Assembly (NCBI RefSeq): GCF_006438825.1
Contig: NZ_RCZP01000036.1
Coordinates: 300 to 53,781 of the forward strand
Direction of reading: 5' to 3'
DNA: 53,482 nt
From: Muricoccus nepalensis
GTDB lineage: Bacteria > Pseudomonadota > Alphaproteobacteria > Acetobacterales > Acetobacteraceae
The notes under the pieces were generated by a model. The model made no database searches. It was given only the letters and a program-made list of their open reading frames with translations, and was not told the DNA's origin. This document shows, piece by piece, positions 32,846 through 42,420 of the stretch; the first letter of the stretch is position 1; each line of letters opens with the position of its first letter. The translations under genes and the position numbers were made by a program.

Positions 32846-34438
32846 ATGCAAGCCCCCGCCGCCTTCCTTCCCTTCCGCCATCCTGCCTTCCGCACCCTCT
32901 GGCTCGCCACCCTGGTGAGCAACATCGGCGGCTGGATCCAGAGCACCGGGGCGGGGTGGCTGATGACCTCGCTCTCGCCCTCGCCGGTCATGGTGAGCCT
33001 CGTGCAGGTCGCCTCCCTCCTGCCGGTCTTCCTCTTCGCCCTGCCGGCGGGGGCGCTGGCGGACATCATGGACCGCAAGCGCTTCCTGCTGGGCACGCAG
33101 CTCTGGATCTTCGCCACCGCCCTCGTCCTCTGCGGCCTGACGGCGGCGGGGCTGCTCGGCCCCTGGGGCCTGCTCGCGCTCACCTTCTGCATCGGGATCG
33201 GGGCGGCCGCGAACTTCCCGGCCTTCGCCGCCACCACGCCCGAGCTCGTCCCGCGGGGCGACCTCGTGCAGGCGATCGTGCTCAACGCCATGGGCTTCAA
33301 CCTCGCCCGCGCCATCGGCCCCGCGGTCGGCGGCGTGGTGCTGGGCTGGGCGGGGGCGCAGGTCGCCTTCGGCCTCAACGCCGCCTGCTTCCTCGTCCTC
33401 ATCACCGCCCTCTTCCTCTGGAAGCGCGTGCCGGAGGTCGAGACGACGCCGAAGGAGCGGCTGCTGCCGGCCATCCAGAGCGGCGTGCGCTACGTCCTGG
33501 CCAGCCCCGTCATGCGCGGCGTCATCATCCGCTCCACCCTCGCCTTCTTCGCGGGCTCGGCCGTCTGGGGCCTGCTGCCGCTCATCGTGCGCTTCCGCCT
33601 CGGCCTCGGCCCGGCCGCCTTCGGGCTCATGCTCGGCGCCATGGGGGTGGGGGCGGTGGCCTGCAGCTTCTTCCTGCCGGCGCTGCGCAACCGCCTGTCG
33701 CGCTCGGACACGGTCGTCGCCTGCACCTGCGGGGTCGGCATCGCCATCATCCTGCTCGGCCTCTCCCGCCACTGGGCGCCGGCGGGCTTCTCCATGCTGC
33801 TCTACGGCGCGGCCTGGCTGGGGATGACCTCCACTCTCTCGGCCTCCTCGCAGCTCGCGGCGCGGCCCTGGGTCAGGGCGCGGGCCATCGGGCTGTTCCA
33901 GGTCTGCACCTTCGGGGCGCTGGCGCTCGGCTCGACGCTCGCCGGCATCGGCGGCGAGTTCATCGGCATCCCCGCCACCCTCCTCGCCTTCGGCGCCGCG
34001 AGCATCGCCCTCGCGCTCCTCACCCGCCACCTGCCGCTGGAGGCCGCCCCCGTCGCGCCCCCCGCCGCCCACCTGACCGAGCCCCTGCCGGAGGCGCCCG
34101 ACCCCGACCTCCTCCCGGCGCTCCGGGGGGACGAGGGGCGGGTGCTGGAATCCGTCCGCTACGCCGTGCCCACCGCCTCGCGGAGCGCCTTCCTCGCGGC
34201 CATGGCGGAGGTGCGCGGCGTGCGGCTCCGCGCCGGTGCCATCGTCTGGCGCCTCTACGAGGACGTGGCCCATCCCGAGCGCTACGTGGAGCTCTGGGCC
34301 GTCGGCTCCTGGACGGACCACCTGCGCGAGCAGGCGCGGCTGAGCGAGGCCGACCACGCCATCCTCGCCGCCGCCGTCGCCTTCCAGATCGAGGGCACCC
34401 AGCCCGAGGCGGAGCGCTTCGTGCAGCTTCCGGTCTGA
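32846..34438 (+). CDS. MFS transporter with C-terminal monooxygenase-like domain
   Basis: A 530-residue MFS_3-type permease. About 12 membrane segments fill residues 15-400, with FALPAGALADIMDRKRFLLG as the loop 2-3 motif. A soluble C-terminal domain (about 430-530, VRYAVPTASRSAFLAAMAEV) resembles dimeric alpha/beta-barrel (ABM) domains, as in other members of this family. Probable drug or metabolite efflux; the substrate is unknown. It is divergent from the DUF962 gene. Confidence 0.87.
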   Translation: MQAPAAFLPFRHPAFRTLWLATLVSNIGGWIQSTGAGWLMTSLSPSPVMVSLVQVASLLPVFLFALPAGALADIMDRKRFLLGTQLWIFATALVLCGLTAAGLLGPWGLLALTFCIGIGAAANFPAFAATTPELVPRGDLVQAIVLNAMGFNLARAIGPAVGGVVLGWAGAQVAFGLNAACFLVLITALFLWKRVPEVETTPKERLLPAIQSGVRYVLASPVMRGVIIRSTLAFFAGSAVWGLLPLIVRFRLGLGPAAFGLMLGAMGVGAVACSFFLPALRNRLSRSDTVVACTCGVGIAIILLGLSRHWAPAGFSMLLYGAAWLGMTSTLSASSQLAARPWVRARAIGLFQVCTFGALALGSTLAGIGGEFIGIPATLLAFGAASIALALLTRHLPLEAAPVAPPAAHLTEPLPEAPDPDLLPALRGDEGRVLESVRYAVPTASRSAFLAAMAEVRGVRLRAGAIVWRLYEDVAHPERYVELWAVGSWTDHLREQARLSEADHAILAAAVAFQIEGTQPEAERFVQLPV

Positions 34439-34474
34439 GGGACCGCGCGCAGGCTGACGGGGACGGCGGCCGCC

Positions 34475-35767
34475 TCAGGCCATCGCCAGCGCCTGGGCGA
34501 GGTCCGCCACCAGGTCGTCCGGGTGCTCGACTCCGATGGAGAGGCGGATGGTGGATTCCAGGACGCCCATGCGCTCCCGCACGGCGGCGGGCACGCCCGA
34601 ATGGGTCATGCTCGCCGGCAGGCTCGCCAGGGATTCCGTGCCGCCCAGGCTGACCGCCAGCTTGAAGATCTGCAGCGCGTTGAGGAACCGGAACGCCGCC
34701 TCCTGGCCGCCCGCGATGTCGAAGGAGAAGGTCGAGCCCGCACCGGTCGACTGCGCCGCCGAAACCCGCGCGGCGGCCGAGCCCGGTGGGTTGAAGGGAA
34801 GGTAGTGCACCTTCGTGACCTTCGCGTGCTCGCGCAGGAATTCGGCCACGACGTGCGCGTTCCGGTCGGCGCGCTCCATGCGCAGGCTGAGCGTCTCGAG
34901 CGAGCGCCCGAGCATCCAGCAGGAATGCGCGTCGAGCTGCGTGCCGATCGCCCCGCGCAGCACCCGGATGGGCTTCATCACCGCGCGCGAGCCCATGGCG
35001 GCGCCGGCGATGAGGTCGGAATGGCCGCCCACGTACTTCGTCAGGCTGTAGAGCGAGACGTCCGCCCCGTGCTGGAGCGGGCGCTGGAACACCGGCCCGA
35101 GCATGGTGTTGTCGCAGGCGATCACCGGGACATGGCCCTGCCGCTCGCCGATGAGCGCGGCGACCCGTCGCATCACGGCCAGGTCCACCACGTTGTTGGT
35201 CGGGTTGGCAGGCGTCTCCACCAGGATCATCGAGACGCGGCCCTTGCGCAGGGCCCCTTCCGCCGCCGCCCGCACCACCGCCTCGTCCAGCCCGTCCTCG
35301 AAGCCCGCCGCGCCGATGCCGAAGGGAAGGAGGGTCTTGGTCAGCAGCGTTTCCGTGCCGCCGTAGAGCGGCTGCGAGTGGAGCACCACGTCGCCCGGGC
35401 GCATGTAGGCCAGCAGCATGGTCGAGATGGCCGACATGCCCGACGAGAACAGGGCGCAGTTCTCCGCCCCCTCGAACACCGCGAGCCGGTCCTCCACGAT
35501 CTCGCTGTTGGGGTGGTTGAAGCGCGAGTAGACCAGCCCCGCGCTCTCGCCGGGCGGCAGCTCCTTCCGGCCCGACACCACGTCGAAGAAGTCGCGCCCG
35601 TCCTCGGCGGTGCGGAACACGAAGGTCGAGGTCAGGAAGACCGGCGGCTTCACCGCCCCCTCGGACAGGGCGGGGTCGTAGCCGTAGTTCATCATCTGCG
35701 TCTCGGGATGGAGCAGATGGTTGCCGATATGGGTTCTCTTGGAGTGCTTGGGCGTCGGCGTGGTCAT
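34475..35767 (-). CDS. Cys/Met metabolism PLP enzyme (cystathionine gamma-synthase/methionine gamma-lyase type)
   Basis: A 430-residue fold-type I PLP enzyme. It has [35 protein letters not shown], the PLP lysine in [11 protein letters not shown] and [17 protein letters not shown] at the C-terminus. Gamma-elimination and gamma-replacement enzymes cannot be separated by eye. The 5' region is His/Lys-rich with no signal. It is monocistronic, with a 189-base gap to the next gene holding no obvious regulatory motif. Confidence 0.9.
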   Translation of the reverse strand: MTTPTPKHSKRTHIGNHLLHPETQMMNYGYDPALSEGAVKPPVFLTSTFVFRTAEDGRDFFDVVSGRKELPPGESAGLVYSRFNHPNSEIVEDRLAVFEGAENCALFSSGMSAISTMLLAYMRPGDVVLHSQPLYGGTETLLTKTLLPFGIGAAGFEDGLDEAVVRAAAEGALRKGRVSMILVETPANPTNNVVDLAVMRRVAALIGERQGHVPVIACDNTMLGPVFQRPLQHGADVSLYSLTKYVGGHSDLIAGAAMGSRAVMKPIRVLRGAIGTQLDAHSCWMLGRSLETLSLRMERADRNAHVVAEFLREHAKVTKVHYLPFNPPGSAAARVSAAQSTGAGSTFSFDIAGGQEAAFRFLNALQIFKLAVSLGGTESLASLPASMTHSGVPAAVRERMGVLESTIRLSIGVEHPDDLVADLAQALAMA

Positions 35768-35956
35768 GGCTTCCCCTTCCCCTGTTCAACGGCCGGCGCT
35801 CCAGCCTCCGGGATCGCCCTCCGTTGCGGTACCGCGCGGGAAGGTTCGAAGGCTCGGCATCGCCCGCACCCTGTCCCGGGCGGTCGCGCGAGCCCCGGCG
35901 GCCCCGCCCGGCGCCGGCGGCGAGGGCGTCGAGCCGTCCCCGCCGCGCCCTCTGGC

Positions 35957-36778
35957 TCACGCCAGCGGCGGCGTGACCCGCACCGAGAGGTCCGGCAGCC
36001 CCTGGATCTTGCAGAGCATGACGTCCCCGGCCACCACCGGCCCCACGTTCTCGGGCGTGCCGGAGTAGATGATGTCGCCCGCCTTCAGCTCGAAGGCCTC
36101 GGACAGCTTCGAGATCTGCTCGGCCACGCTCCAGATCATGTTCTTGAGGTCGGAGCTCTGCTTCACCGTCCCGTTCACCGCGAGCGAGATGGCGCCGTCC
36201 TTGAAGTGCCCGACGCGCTCGACCGGGTGGATCGGCCCGATGGGGGCGGAGCGGTCGAAGCTCTTGCCGATCTCCCAGGGCTTCTTCTCGTCGCCGAGCG
36301 CCCGCTGCAGGTCGCGCCGCGTCATATCGAGGCCCACCGCGTAGCCGTAGACATGGTCCAGCGCCCGGTCGATCGGGATGTTCCGCCCGCCCGACTTCAG
36401 CGCCGCCACCAGCTCCACCTCGTAGTGGTAGTTCCGCGTCAGCGGCGGGTAGGGATGGTCCCCGACCGTCCCCGGCGCGACGAACTGGATCGCGTCGGTC
36501 GGCTTCTGGAAGAAGAAGGGCGGCTCGCGGTTGGGGTCGGACCCCATCTCGCGCGCGTGGGCGGCGTAGTTGCGGCCGATGCAGTAGATGCGCCGCACCG
36601 GGAAGCGCATCTCGCTGCCGGCGACGGGAATGGTGGTCGGCGGCACCTCGAAGAGGGTGCGCGGCCCGCTCGCCACCTGCGCCGCGGCCTCGCCCGGCGC
36701 CGCCACCAGGGCGGCCCCCATCCCGGCGGCGCCCAGGGGAAGCGCGGCGCCCAGCACCGCCCGACGGTTCGTCGTCAT
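35957..36778 (-). CDS. Exported FAH-family hydrolase
   Basis: A 273-residue fumarylacetoacetate hydrolase-family protein. It has YCIGRNYAAHAREMG, the metal-site HYEVELVA, YGYAVGLDMTRRDLQ, SFDRSAPIGP and SGTPENVGPV. Unusually it carries a twin-arginine-like signal (NRRAVLGAALPLGAAG...AAAQ). Relatives act on fumarylpyruvate or acylpyruvates in the cytoplasm, so a periplasmic version would be odd. The ATG at 36778 opens the signal peptide. It diverges from dps, leaving a 232-base gap with no clear motif. Confidence 0.87.
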   Translation of the reverse strand: MTTNRRAVLGAALPLGAAGMGAALVAAPGEAAAQVASGPRTLFEVPPTTIPVAGSEMRFPVRRIYCIGRNYAAHAREMGSDPNREPPFFFQKPTDAIQFVAPGTVGDHPYPPLTRNYHYEVELVAALKSGGRNIPIDRALDHVYGYAVGLDMTRRDLQRALGDEKKPWEIGKSFDRSAPIGPIHPVERVGHFKDGAISLAVNGTVKQSSDLKNMIWSVAEQISKLSEAFELKAGDIIYSGTPENVGPVVAGDVMLCKIQGLPDLSVRVTPPLA

Positions 36779-37010
36779 GATCGTTCCTCCTCTTCGTTCC
36801 CAGCCCGGGCCCTGCCCCGGCCGCTCCCGGCCAAGCCTAGCACGCGCCCGCCGGCGGGCCAGCGCGCGCCCCGCCCGCCCGGGGCCATGCGGCCCGCTCA
36901 GCCCAGCAGCGCGGCGGAAACCTTCACCCCCCCGCCGGCATTCGCCTTCCCGAGCGCGGGACGCGTCCCAGATCGATCCCGCCCCGGTCAAACCAACCCA
37001 GGAGCCCGCC

Positions 37011-37520
37011 ATGGCCAAGACCCAGTCCGACAAGCCCCGCCTCGAGACCCGGAACGACACGCCCGGCAACGCCAAGGCCGTCAGCATCGCCACCCTGAAC
37101 GCCGTGCTGGCCGACACGATCGACGCCACCAACGCGACCCGCCAGGCCCACTGGAACGTCAAGGGCAGCCACTTCTACGGCCTGCACAAGATGTTCGAGG
37201 AGTTCTACGGCCTCCTCTCGGAGCAGTCGGACGAGCTGGCCGAGCGCGCCGTACAGCTCGGCGGCATCCCGGACGGCACCACCCAGGGGGTCGGCGCCCG
37301 CACGCGGATCTCGGCCTACGACGCGAACCTTCTCGACGGCCTCGACCACTGCCAGGCGCTGGCCGAGCGCTACGCCCAGCTCGCCAAGAACCTGCGCGAG
37401 GGCATCGACACCACCGACGAGGCCGGCGACGCCGACACCTCCGACCTGCTCACCCAGGTCTCCCGCGTCGTCGACAAGTCCCTCTGGATGATCGAGGCCC
37501 ACCTGCAGGGCAAGAACTAG
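37011..37520 (+). CDS. dps: Dps-family DNA-protection ferritin
   Basis: A 169-residue four-helix bundle protein. The ferroxidase region QAHWNVKGSHFYGLHKMFEE followed by SDELAER is diagnostic of Dps. A Lys/Arg-containing N-terminal tail may bind DNA. It should oxidise Fe(II) with peroxide and store iron in a 12-mer. GGAG lies 6 bases before the ATG. A GC stem-loop (CCGCCGCCG at 37560-37568 with CGGCGGCGG at 37585-37593) follows the gene and may help end its transcript. Confidence 0.93.
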   Translation: MAKTQSDKPRLETRNDTPGNAKAVSIATLNAVLADTIDATNATRQAHWNVKGSHFYGLHKMFEEFYGLLSEQSDELAERAVQLGGIPDGTTQGVGARTRISAYDANLLDGLDHCQALAERYAQLAKNLREGIDTTDEAGDADTSDLLTQVSRVVDKSLWMIEAHLQGKN

Positions 37521-37645
37521 CGCAGGAACGGAGCCCGTCGCGGCCCTGAGGTAACACCCCCGCCGCCGCGGCCCGCAAGGGTTACGGCGGCGGTTGCATA
37601 TGGCCCCCCGCATGGCTATTTTGGGCCAGGGGACCAGAACAAGTC

Positions 37646-39616
37646 ATGAACGATCTCTTCGGCGGACGCCCCAAGGGCCTCGCCCCGCAATCCTACTCCG
37701 CGGCCGACATCGAGGTGCTGGAGGGGCTCGAGCCCGTTCGCCGCCGCCCCGGCATGTATATCGGCGGCACGGACGAGAACGCGCTCCACCACCTCGCCTC
37801 CGAGGTGATCGACAACGCCATGGACGAGGCGGTGGCCGGCCACGCCGACCGCATCGAGGTCACGCTTGAGCCCGACAACTGGCTGACGGTGCGCGACAAC
37901 GGCCGCGGCATCCCGGTCGACCCCCACCCGAAGTTCCCCAAGCTCTCGGCGCTGGAGGTAATCCTCACCACCCTCCACTCCGGCGGCAAGTTCTCGGGCA
38001 AGGCCTACGACACCTCGGGCGGCCTGCACGGCGTCGGCTCCTCGGTCGTCAACGCCCTCTCCGAGCGCATGGACGTCGAGGTCGCGCGCGACCGGACCCT
38101 CTTCACCCAGAGCTACTCGCGCGGGAAACCGCTGGGCAAGCTGAAGAACGCGGGCCCCGTCCACAACCGCCGCGGCACCACCATCCGCTTCCGGCCGGAC
38201 CCCGACATCTTCGGCAAGCAGCTGTTCCTCGCCCAGCGGCTCTACCGCTTCTGCCGGTCCAAGGCCTATCTCTACAAGGGCGTGGAGATCCGCTGGTCCT
38301 GCGACCCGCGCCTCATCAAGGACGAGACCCCCGCCCAGGCCACGCTGCACTTCCCGGGAGGGCTGACCGACTACCTGGCGGCGGCGATCGACGGAAAGCC
38401 CGCCGTCATCCCCACCCCCTGGGCGGGCGAGACGACCTTCCCGGGCGGCGCCGGCCGCGCGGAGTGGGCGGCCACCTGGCTCGAGCAGGGCGAGGGCTTC
38501 CTCTCGACCTACGCCAACACCATCCCGACCCCCCAGGGCGGCACCCACGAGGCCGGCTTCCGCGCGGCGCTGGTGAAGGGCCTGCGCGCCTATGGCGAAC
38601 TCCGCAAGGAGAAGCGCGCGGCGACGGTGACGGCCGAGGACCTCTTCGGCGGCCTCGCCGGCATGGTCTCCGTCTTCGTGCGGGAACCCCAGTTCCAGGG
38701 CCAGACGAAGGACAAGCTCACCTCCCCCGAGGCCGCGCGCCTCGTCGAGGCGGGGCTGCGCGACCACTTCGACCACTGGCTGACCGGCGACACCCGCAAC
38801 GCCGACAACCTCCTCTCCTGGGCGATCGAGCGCGCCGAGGAGCGCATCCGCCGCAAGGAGCAGAAGGACACCCCGCGCAAGACCGCGACGCGCCGGCTCC
38901 GCCTGCCCGGCAAGCTCGCCGACTGCTCCTCCGAGAACGCCGAGACGACCGAGCTCTTCCTCGTGGAGGGCGACAGCGCCGGCGGCTCCGCCAAGCAGGC
39001 GCGCGACCGCGTGACTCAGGCCGTGCTGCCGCTCCGCGGCAAGATCCTGAACGTGGCGTCGGCCAGCACCGAGAAGCTCCGCGGCAACCAGGAGCTGCGC
39101 GACCTCGTGGAGGCGCTCGGCTGCGGCATCGGCGACCGCTTCGACCTCGCCCGCCTCCGCTATGGCCGCATCATCGTCATGACGGACGCCGACGTGGACG
39201 GCGCGCACATCGCGGCCCTGCTGATGACCTTCTTCTACAAGGAGCTTCCGGCCCTGGTGCGGGAGGGCAAGGTCTTCCTCGCCCAGCCCCCGCTCTACCG
39301 CCTGCAGCACGGCGCGAAGTCGATCTACGCCCGCGACGACGCCGACCGCGAGCGCATCCTCAAGCGCGAGTTCAAGGCGAACCAGAAGGTCGAGGTCAGC
39401 CGCTTCAAGGGCCTCGGCGAGATGCCGCCGGCGTCGCTGAAGGAGACGACCATGGACCCGAAGAAGCGCACGCTCCTCCGCGTCGTCCTCCCCCCGGAGG
39501 CGCGGGCGGAAACCGCCGAGCTGATCGAGGCCCTGATGGGCCGCAAGCCGGAGCTCCGCTTCCGCTTCATCCAGGACAACGCCTCCAAGCTCGACGAGGC
39601 CGAGGTGGACGTCTGA
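37646..39616 (+). CDS. parE: DNA topoisomerase IV subunit B
   Basis: A 656-residue type IIA topoisomerase ATPase subunit. It has the GHKL ATP site (EVIDNAMDEA, DNGRGIPVD, GLHGVGSSVVNALS), the transducer domain and the TOPRIM domain (LVEGDSAGGSAKQ, MTDADVDGAHI). ParE rather than GyrB is indicated by the N-terminus, the length without the GyrB insertion and the ending KGLGEMPPASLKETTMDP. It decatenates chromosomes with ParC, which is not in the window. Confidence 0.95.
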   Translation: MNDLFGGRPKGLAPQSYSAADIEVLEGLEPVRRRPGMYIGGTDENALHHLASEVIDNAMDEAVAGHADRIEVTLEPDNWLTVRDNGRGIPVDPHPKFPKLSALEVILTTLHSGGKFSGKAYDTSGGLHGVGSSVVNALSERMDVEVARDRTLFTQSYSRGKPLGKLKNAGPVHNRRGTTIRFRPDPDIFGKQLFLAQRLYRFCRSKAYLYKGVEIRWSCDPRLIKDETPAQATLHFPGGLTDYLAAAIDGKPAVIPTPWAGETTFPGGAGRAEWAATWLEQGEGFLSTYANTIPTPQGGTHEAGFRAALVKGLRAYGELRKEKRAATVTAEDLFGGLAGMVSVFVREPQFQGQTKDKLTSPEAARLVEAGLRDHFDHWLTGDTRNADNLLSWAIERAEERIRRKEQKDTPRKTATRRLRLPGKLADCSSENAETTELFLVEGDSAGGSAKQARDRVTQAVLPLRGKILNVASASTEKLRGNQELRDLVEALGCGIGDRFDLARLRYGRIIVMTDADVDGAHIAALLMTFFYKELPALVREGKVFLAQPPLYRLQHGAKSIYARDDADRERILKREFKANQKVEVSRFKGLGEMPPASLKETTMDPKKRTLLRVVLPPEARAETAELIEALMGRKPELRFRFIQDNASKLDEAEVDV

Positions 39617-39701
39617 CCCGCCGCCCCTGAAGGCCCCCTTGCCCGCCCCCGGACCCGCGTCCATCCTCCCTCGAGAGGAACGGGCAAGAGGGTCGGGAAC
39701 G

Positions 39702-41372
39702 ATGCCGCAGGAAATGCGCGCGGAGGTGCTCGTGGTCGGCAGCGGGCCGGTGGGCATGACGCTGGCCATGGACCTCGCCTCCCGCGGGGTGGACGTCGTC
39801 GTCGCCGAGCGCCGCGCGCCCGGCGAGCCGCCCAACGTGAAGTGCAACCACGTCTCGGCCCGCTCCATGGAGGTGTTCCGCCGCCTCGGCGTCGCAACCG
39901 CCGTCCGGGACGCGGGCCTGCCGGCCGACTTCCCGAACGACTGCGCCTACCGCACCACCGCGACCGGCCTCGAGCTCTCCCGCATCCCCATCCCCTGCCG
40001 CCGCGACCGCTACACCGCGACCGGCGGCCCCGACACCTGGTGGCCCACCCCGGAGCCGCCGCACCGCATCAACCAGACCTTCCTCGAGCCCGTCCTCTTC
40101 GCCCACATGGCGGCCACCCCCGGCATCCGCGTGCTGAACCGGGTCGTCGTCGAGGAGTTCGCCGAGGACGCGGAGGGCGTCCGCGCCACCCTCGCCGGAG
40201 CCGAGGACGGGGATTGCTTCACCGTCCATTGCCGCTACATCGTCGGCTGCGACGGCGGCCGCTCCACCGTGCGCCGCGGCATGGGCGCGAAGCTCGAGGG
40301 CACGCCGGTCGTCCAGCGCGTCCAGTCCACCTTCATCCGCGCGCCCGACCTTATCGAGAGGATCGGCGAGCCCGCCTGGATGCTCCTCTCCCTCAACCCC
40401 CGCCGCTGCGGCACCGTCGTCGCCATCGACGGGCGGGAGGAGTGGCTCGTCCACAACCACCTGCACGAGCACGAGACGGAGTTCGACACCGTCGACCGGG
40501 ACTGGGCCATCCGCACCATCCTCGGCGTCGGCCCGGACTTCCGGTACGAGGTGATCAGCCAGGAGGACTGGGTCGGCCGCCGCCTCGTCGCCGACCGCTT
40601 CCGGCAGGGCCGCGCCTTCCTCTGCGGCGACGCGGCCCATCTCTGGATCCCCTACGCCGGCTACGGGATGAACGCCGGCATCGCCGACGCCGTGAACCTC
40701 GCCTGGCAGCTCGCCGCCGTCCTGCGCGGCTGGGCCGGCGAGGCCATGCTCGACGCCTACGAGGCGGAGCGGCGCCCGATCACCGAGCAGGTCTCCCGCT
40801 TCGCCATGGGCCACGCCCTCGCCATGATGAGGCAGCGGGGCGGCGTCCCCGCCAACATCGAGGACCCCGGCCCCGAGGGTGACGCGGCCCGCGCACGCCT
40901 CGGGCAGGAGGCCTACGACCTCAACGTGCAGCAGTACTGCTGCGGCGGCCTCAACTTCGGCTACTTCTACCCGCAATCCCCGGTCATCGCGCATGACGGG
41001 GCGGAGCCGCCGCCCTACACCATGGCCGACTTCACCCCCTCCACCGTGCCGGGCTGCCGCACGCCGCATCTCTGGCTCGCGGACGGCCGCTCGCTGCTCG
41101 ACGCCATGGGGCCGGGCTACACCCTCCTCCGCCTCGACCCCGCGCTCGACGCAAGTGGGCTGGAGGCGGCCGCGGCGCGGGCGGGCATGCCGCTGCGGGT
41201 GCTCGACCTCGACCCGGCGGCGGCCCGGGCGGCCGGCTACGACCACGCCCTCGTCCTCTCGCGCCCGGACTGGCACGTCGCCTGGCGCGGGAACGCCCCG
41301 CCCGCCGACCCGTCCGCGCTGGTCGACCGCCTGCGCGGCGCCGCCCCCGCCGCGCGCCGCCTGGCGGCCTGA
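39702..41372 (+). CDS. FAD-dependent aromatic hydroxylase (MhpA/PheA type)
   Basis: A 556-residue group A flavoprotein monooxygenase. It has the dinucleotide motif VVGSGPVGMTLA at the N-terminus, the DG motif IVGCDGGRSTVR, the GD motif FLCGDAAHLWIPYAGYGMN and a C-terminal thioredoxin-like domain. It should hydroxylate a phenol or hydroxyphenyl acid with NAD(P)H and O2. It is followed 22 bases later by a Bug receptor gene, suggesting uptake and attack of one aromatic substrate. The ATG at 39702 gives the usual short lead to the first beta strand. Confidence 0.88.
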   Translation: MPQEMRAEVLVVGSGPVGMTLAMDLASRGVDVVVAERRAPGEPPNVKCNHVSARSMEVFRRLGVATAVRDAGLPADFPNDCAYRTTATGLELSRIPIPCRRDRYTATGGPDTWWPTPEPPHRINQTFLEPVLFAHMAATPGIRVLNRVVVEEFAEDAEGVRATLAGAEDGDCFTVHCRYIVGCDGGRSTVRRGMGAKLEGTPVVQRVQSTFIRAPDLIERIGEPAWMLLSLNPRRCGTVVAIDGREEWLVHNHLHEHETEFDTVDRDWAIRTILGVGPDFRYEVISQEDWVGRRLVADRFRQGRAFLCGDAAHLWIPYAGYGMNAGIADAVNLAWQLAAVLRGWAGEAMLDAYEAERRPITEQVSRFAMGHALAMMRQRGGVPANIEDPGPEGDAARARLGQEAYDLNVQQYCCGGLNFGYFYPQSPVIAHDGAEPPPYTMADFTPSTVPGCRTPHLWLADGRSLLDAMGPGYTLLRLDPALDASGLEAAAARAGMPLRVLDLDPAAARAAGYDHALVLSRPDWHVAWRGNAPPADPSALVDRLRGAAPAARRLAA

Positions 41373-41394
41373 GCCACCGGCGAAGAGGGAGCCC

Positions 41395-42384
41395 ATGATG
41401 GACACGCCACGCCCCTGGCCGCGTCGCGCCGCCCTCGGCGCCCTCGGCGCCGCCCTCGCGGCCCCCCGCGCGCGGGCCCAGGGCGCCTTCCCCAGCCGCC
41501 CGATCCGCCTCGTCGTCACCTTCCCGCCGGGCGGGAGCAGCGACGTCATCGGCCGCATCCTCGCGCCCCGCGTGGAGGCCCGGCTCGGCCAGCCGCTGGT
41601 CATCGACAACCGCCCCGGCGCCGGCGGCAACATCGGCATGGACGCTGTGGCCAAGGCGGCGCCGGACGGGCACACGCTCGGCGTCGGCGCGGCGGGGGCG
41701 CTGGCGGTGAACCCCAGCCTCTACCCCTCCATGCCCTACGACGTCGCGCGCGACCTCGCGCCCGTCACCCTCCTTGCGGGCATCCCCTTCGTCCTCGTCG
41801 CCAGCCCGCGCCTCGGCCTCCGGACCCTGCCCGACCTCCTCGCCGCCGCCCGCGCCCGCCCCGGCGCGCTGACGGTCGCGCACGGCGGCAACGGCACGGC
41901 CATGCACCTCTCGACCGAGCTGCTGAACCAGATGGCGGGGCTGCGCACGGAGGGCGTGCCCTTCCGCGGCAGCGCGCCGGCGCTGACCGCGGCGGTGGCG
42001 GGGCAGACCGACCTCGCGATGGTCGACCTCACCTCCGTCAGCGGCCTCGCGGGCACCGATCAGGTCGCCCTTCTCGGCGTCACCACCGCGCGGCGCATCG
42101 CCGGCCTACCCGAGGTGCCGAGCTTCGCCGAGGCGGGCGTGCCCGGCTACGAATCGATCGGCTGGTTCGGCCTCGTCGCCCCCGCCCGCACGCCGCCCGC
42201 GGCCGTCGCGGCCCTCAACGCCGCCTTCACCGCGGCGCTCCGCGAGCCCGAGACCGTCTCGCGGCTCGAGGCCATCGGCATCCTCGCCCAGCCCGGCACG
42301 ACCGAGGAGTTCGCCGCCTTCATCCGCGACGAGACGGCGAAATGGGCGGGCGTGATCCGCGCCGCCGGCACGAAGGTGGAATAG
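41395..42384 (+). CDS. Bug/TctC-family periplasmic solute receptor
   Basis: A 329-residue receptor like the one at 13784. It has an RR signal peptide (PRRAALGALGAALAAPRARAQ), IRLVVTFPPGGSSDVIGR, VIDNRPGAGGNIG and the APDGHTLGVG pocket region. AAGAGGGA precedes tandem ATGs at 41395 and 41398. No TctA/TctB genes are nearby. Cotranscription with the FAD hydroxylase suggests an aromatic carboxylate ligand. The last 27 bases of the gene are tandemly duplicated beyond the stop. Confidence 0.91.
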   Translation: MMDTPRPWPRRAALGALGAALAAPRARAQGAFPSRPIRLVVTFPPGGSSDVIGRILAPRVEARLGQPLVIDNRPGAGGNIGMDAVAKAAPDGHTLGVGAAGALAVNPSLYPSMPYDVARDLAPVTLLAGIPFVLVASPRLGLRTLPDLLAAARARPGALTVAHGGNGTAMHLSTELLNQMAGLRTEGVPFRGSAPALTAAVAGQTDLAMVDLTSVSGLAGTDQVALLGVTTARRIAGLPEVPSFAEAGVPGYESIGWFGLVAPARTPPAAVAALNAAFTAALREPETVSRLEAIGILAQPGTTEEFAAFIRDETAKWAGVIRAAGTKVE

Positions 42385-42420
42385 CGCGCCGCCGGCGTGA
42401 CGGTGGAGCAGCGCGCCGCC
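42358..42420. repeat. 27-bp tandem repeat crossing the Bug receptor stop codon
   Basis: The unit 42358-42384, ending with the TAG stop, is repeated at 42385-42411 with five mismatches, and its first 9 bases recur at 42412-42420 against the topoisomerase stop. The second copy has CAG where the first has TAG, so the unit is nine codons long in frame. Confidence 0.75.

Noticed and set aside
37616-39868. 750-codon minus-strand frame opposite parE
   Set aside because: parE is unmistakable on the other strand; the antisense product is low-complexity.
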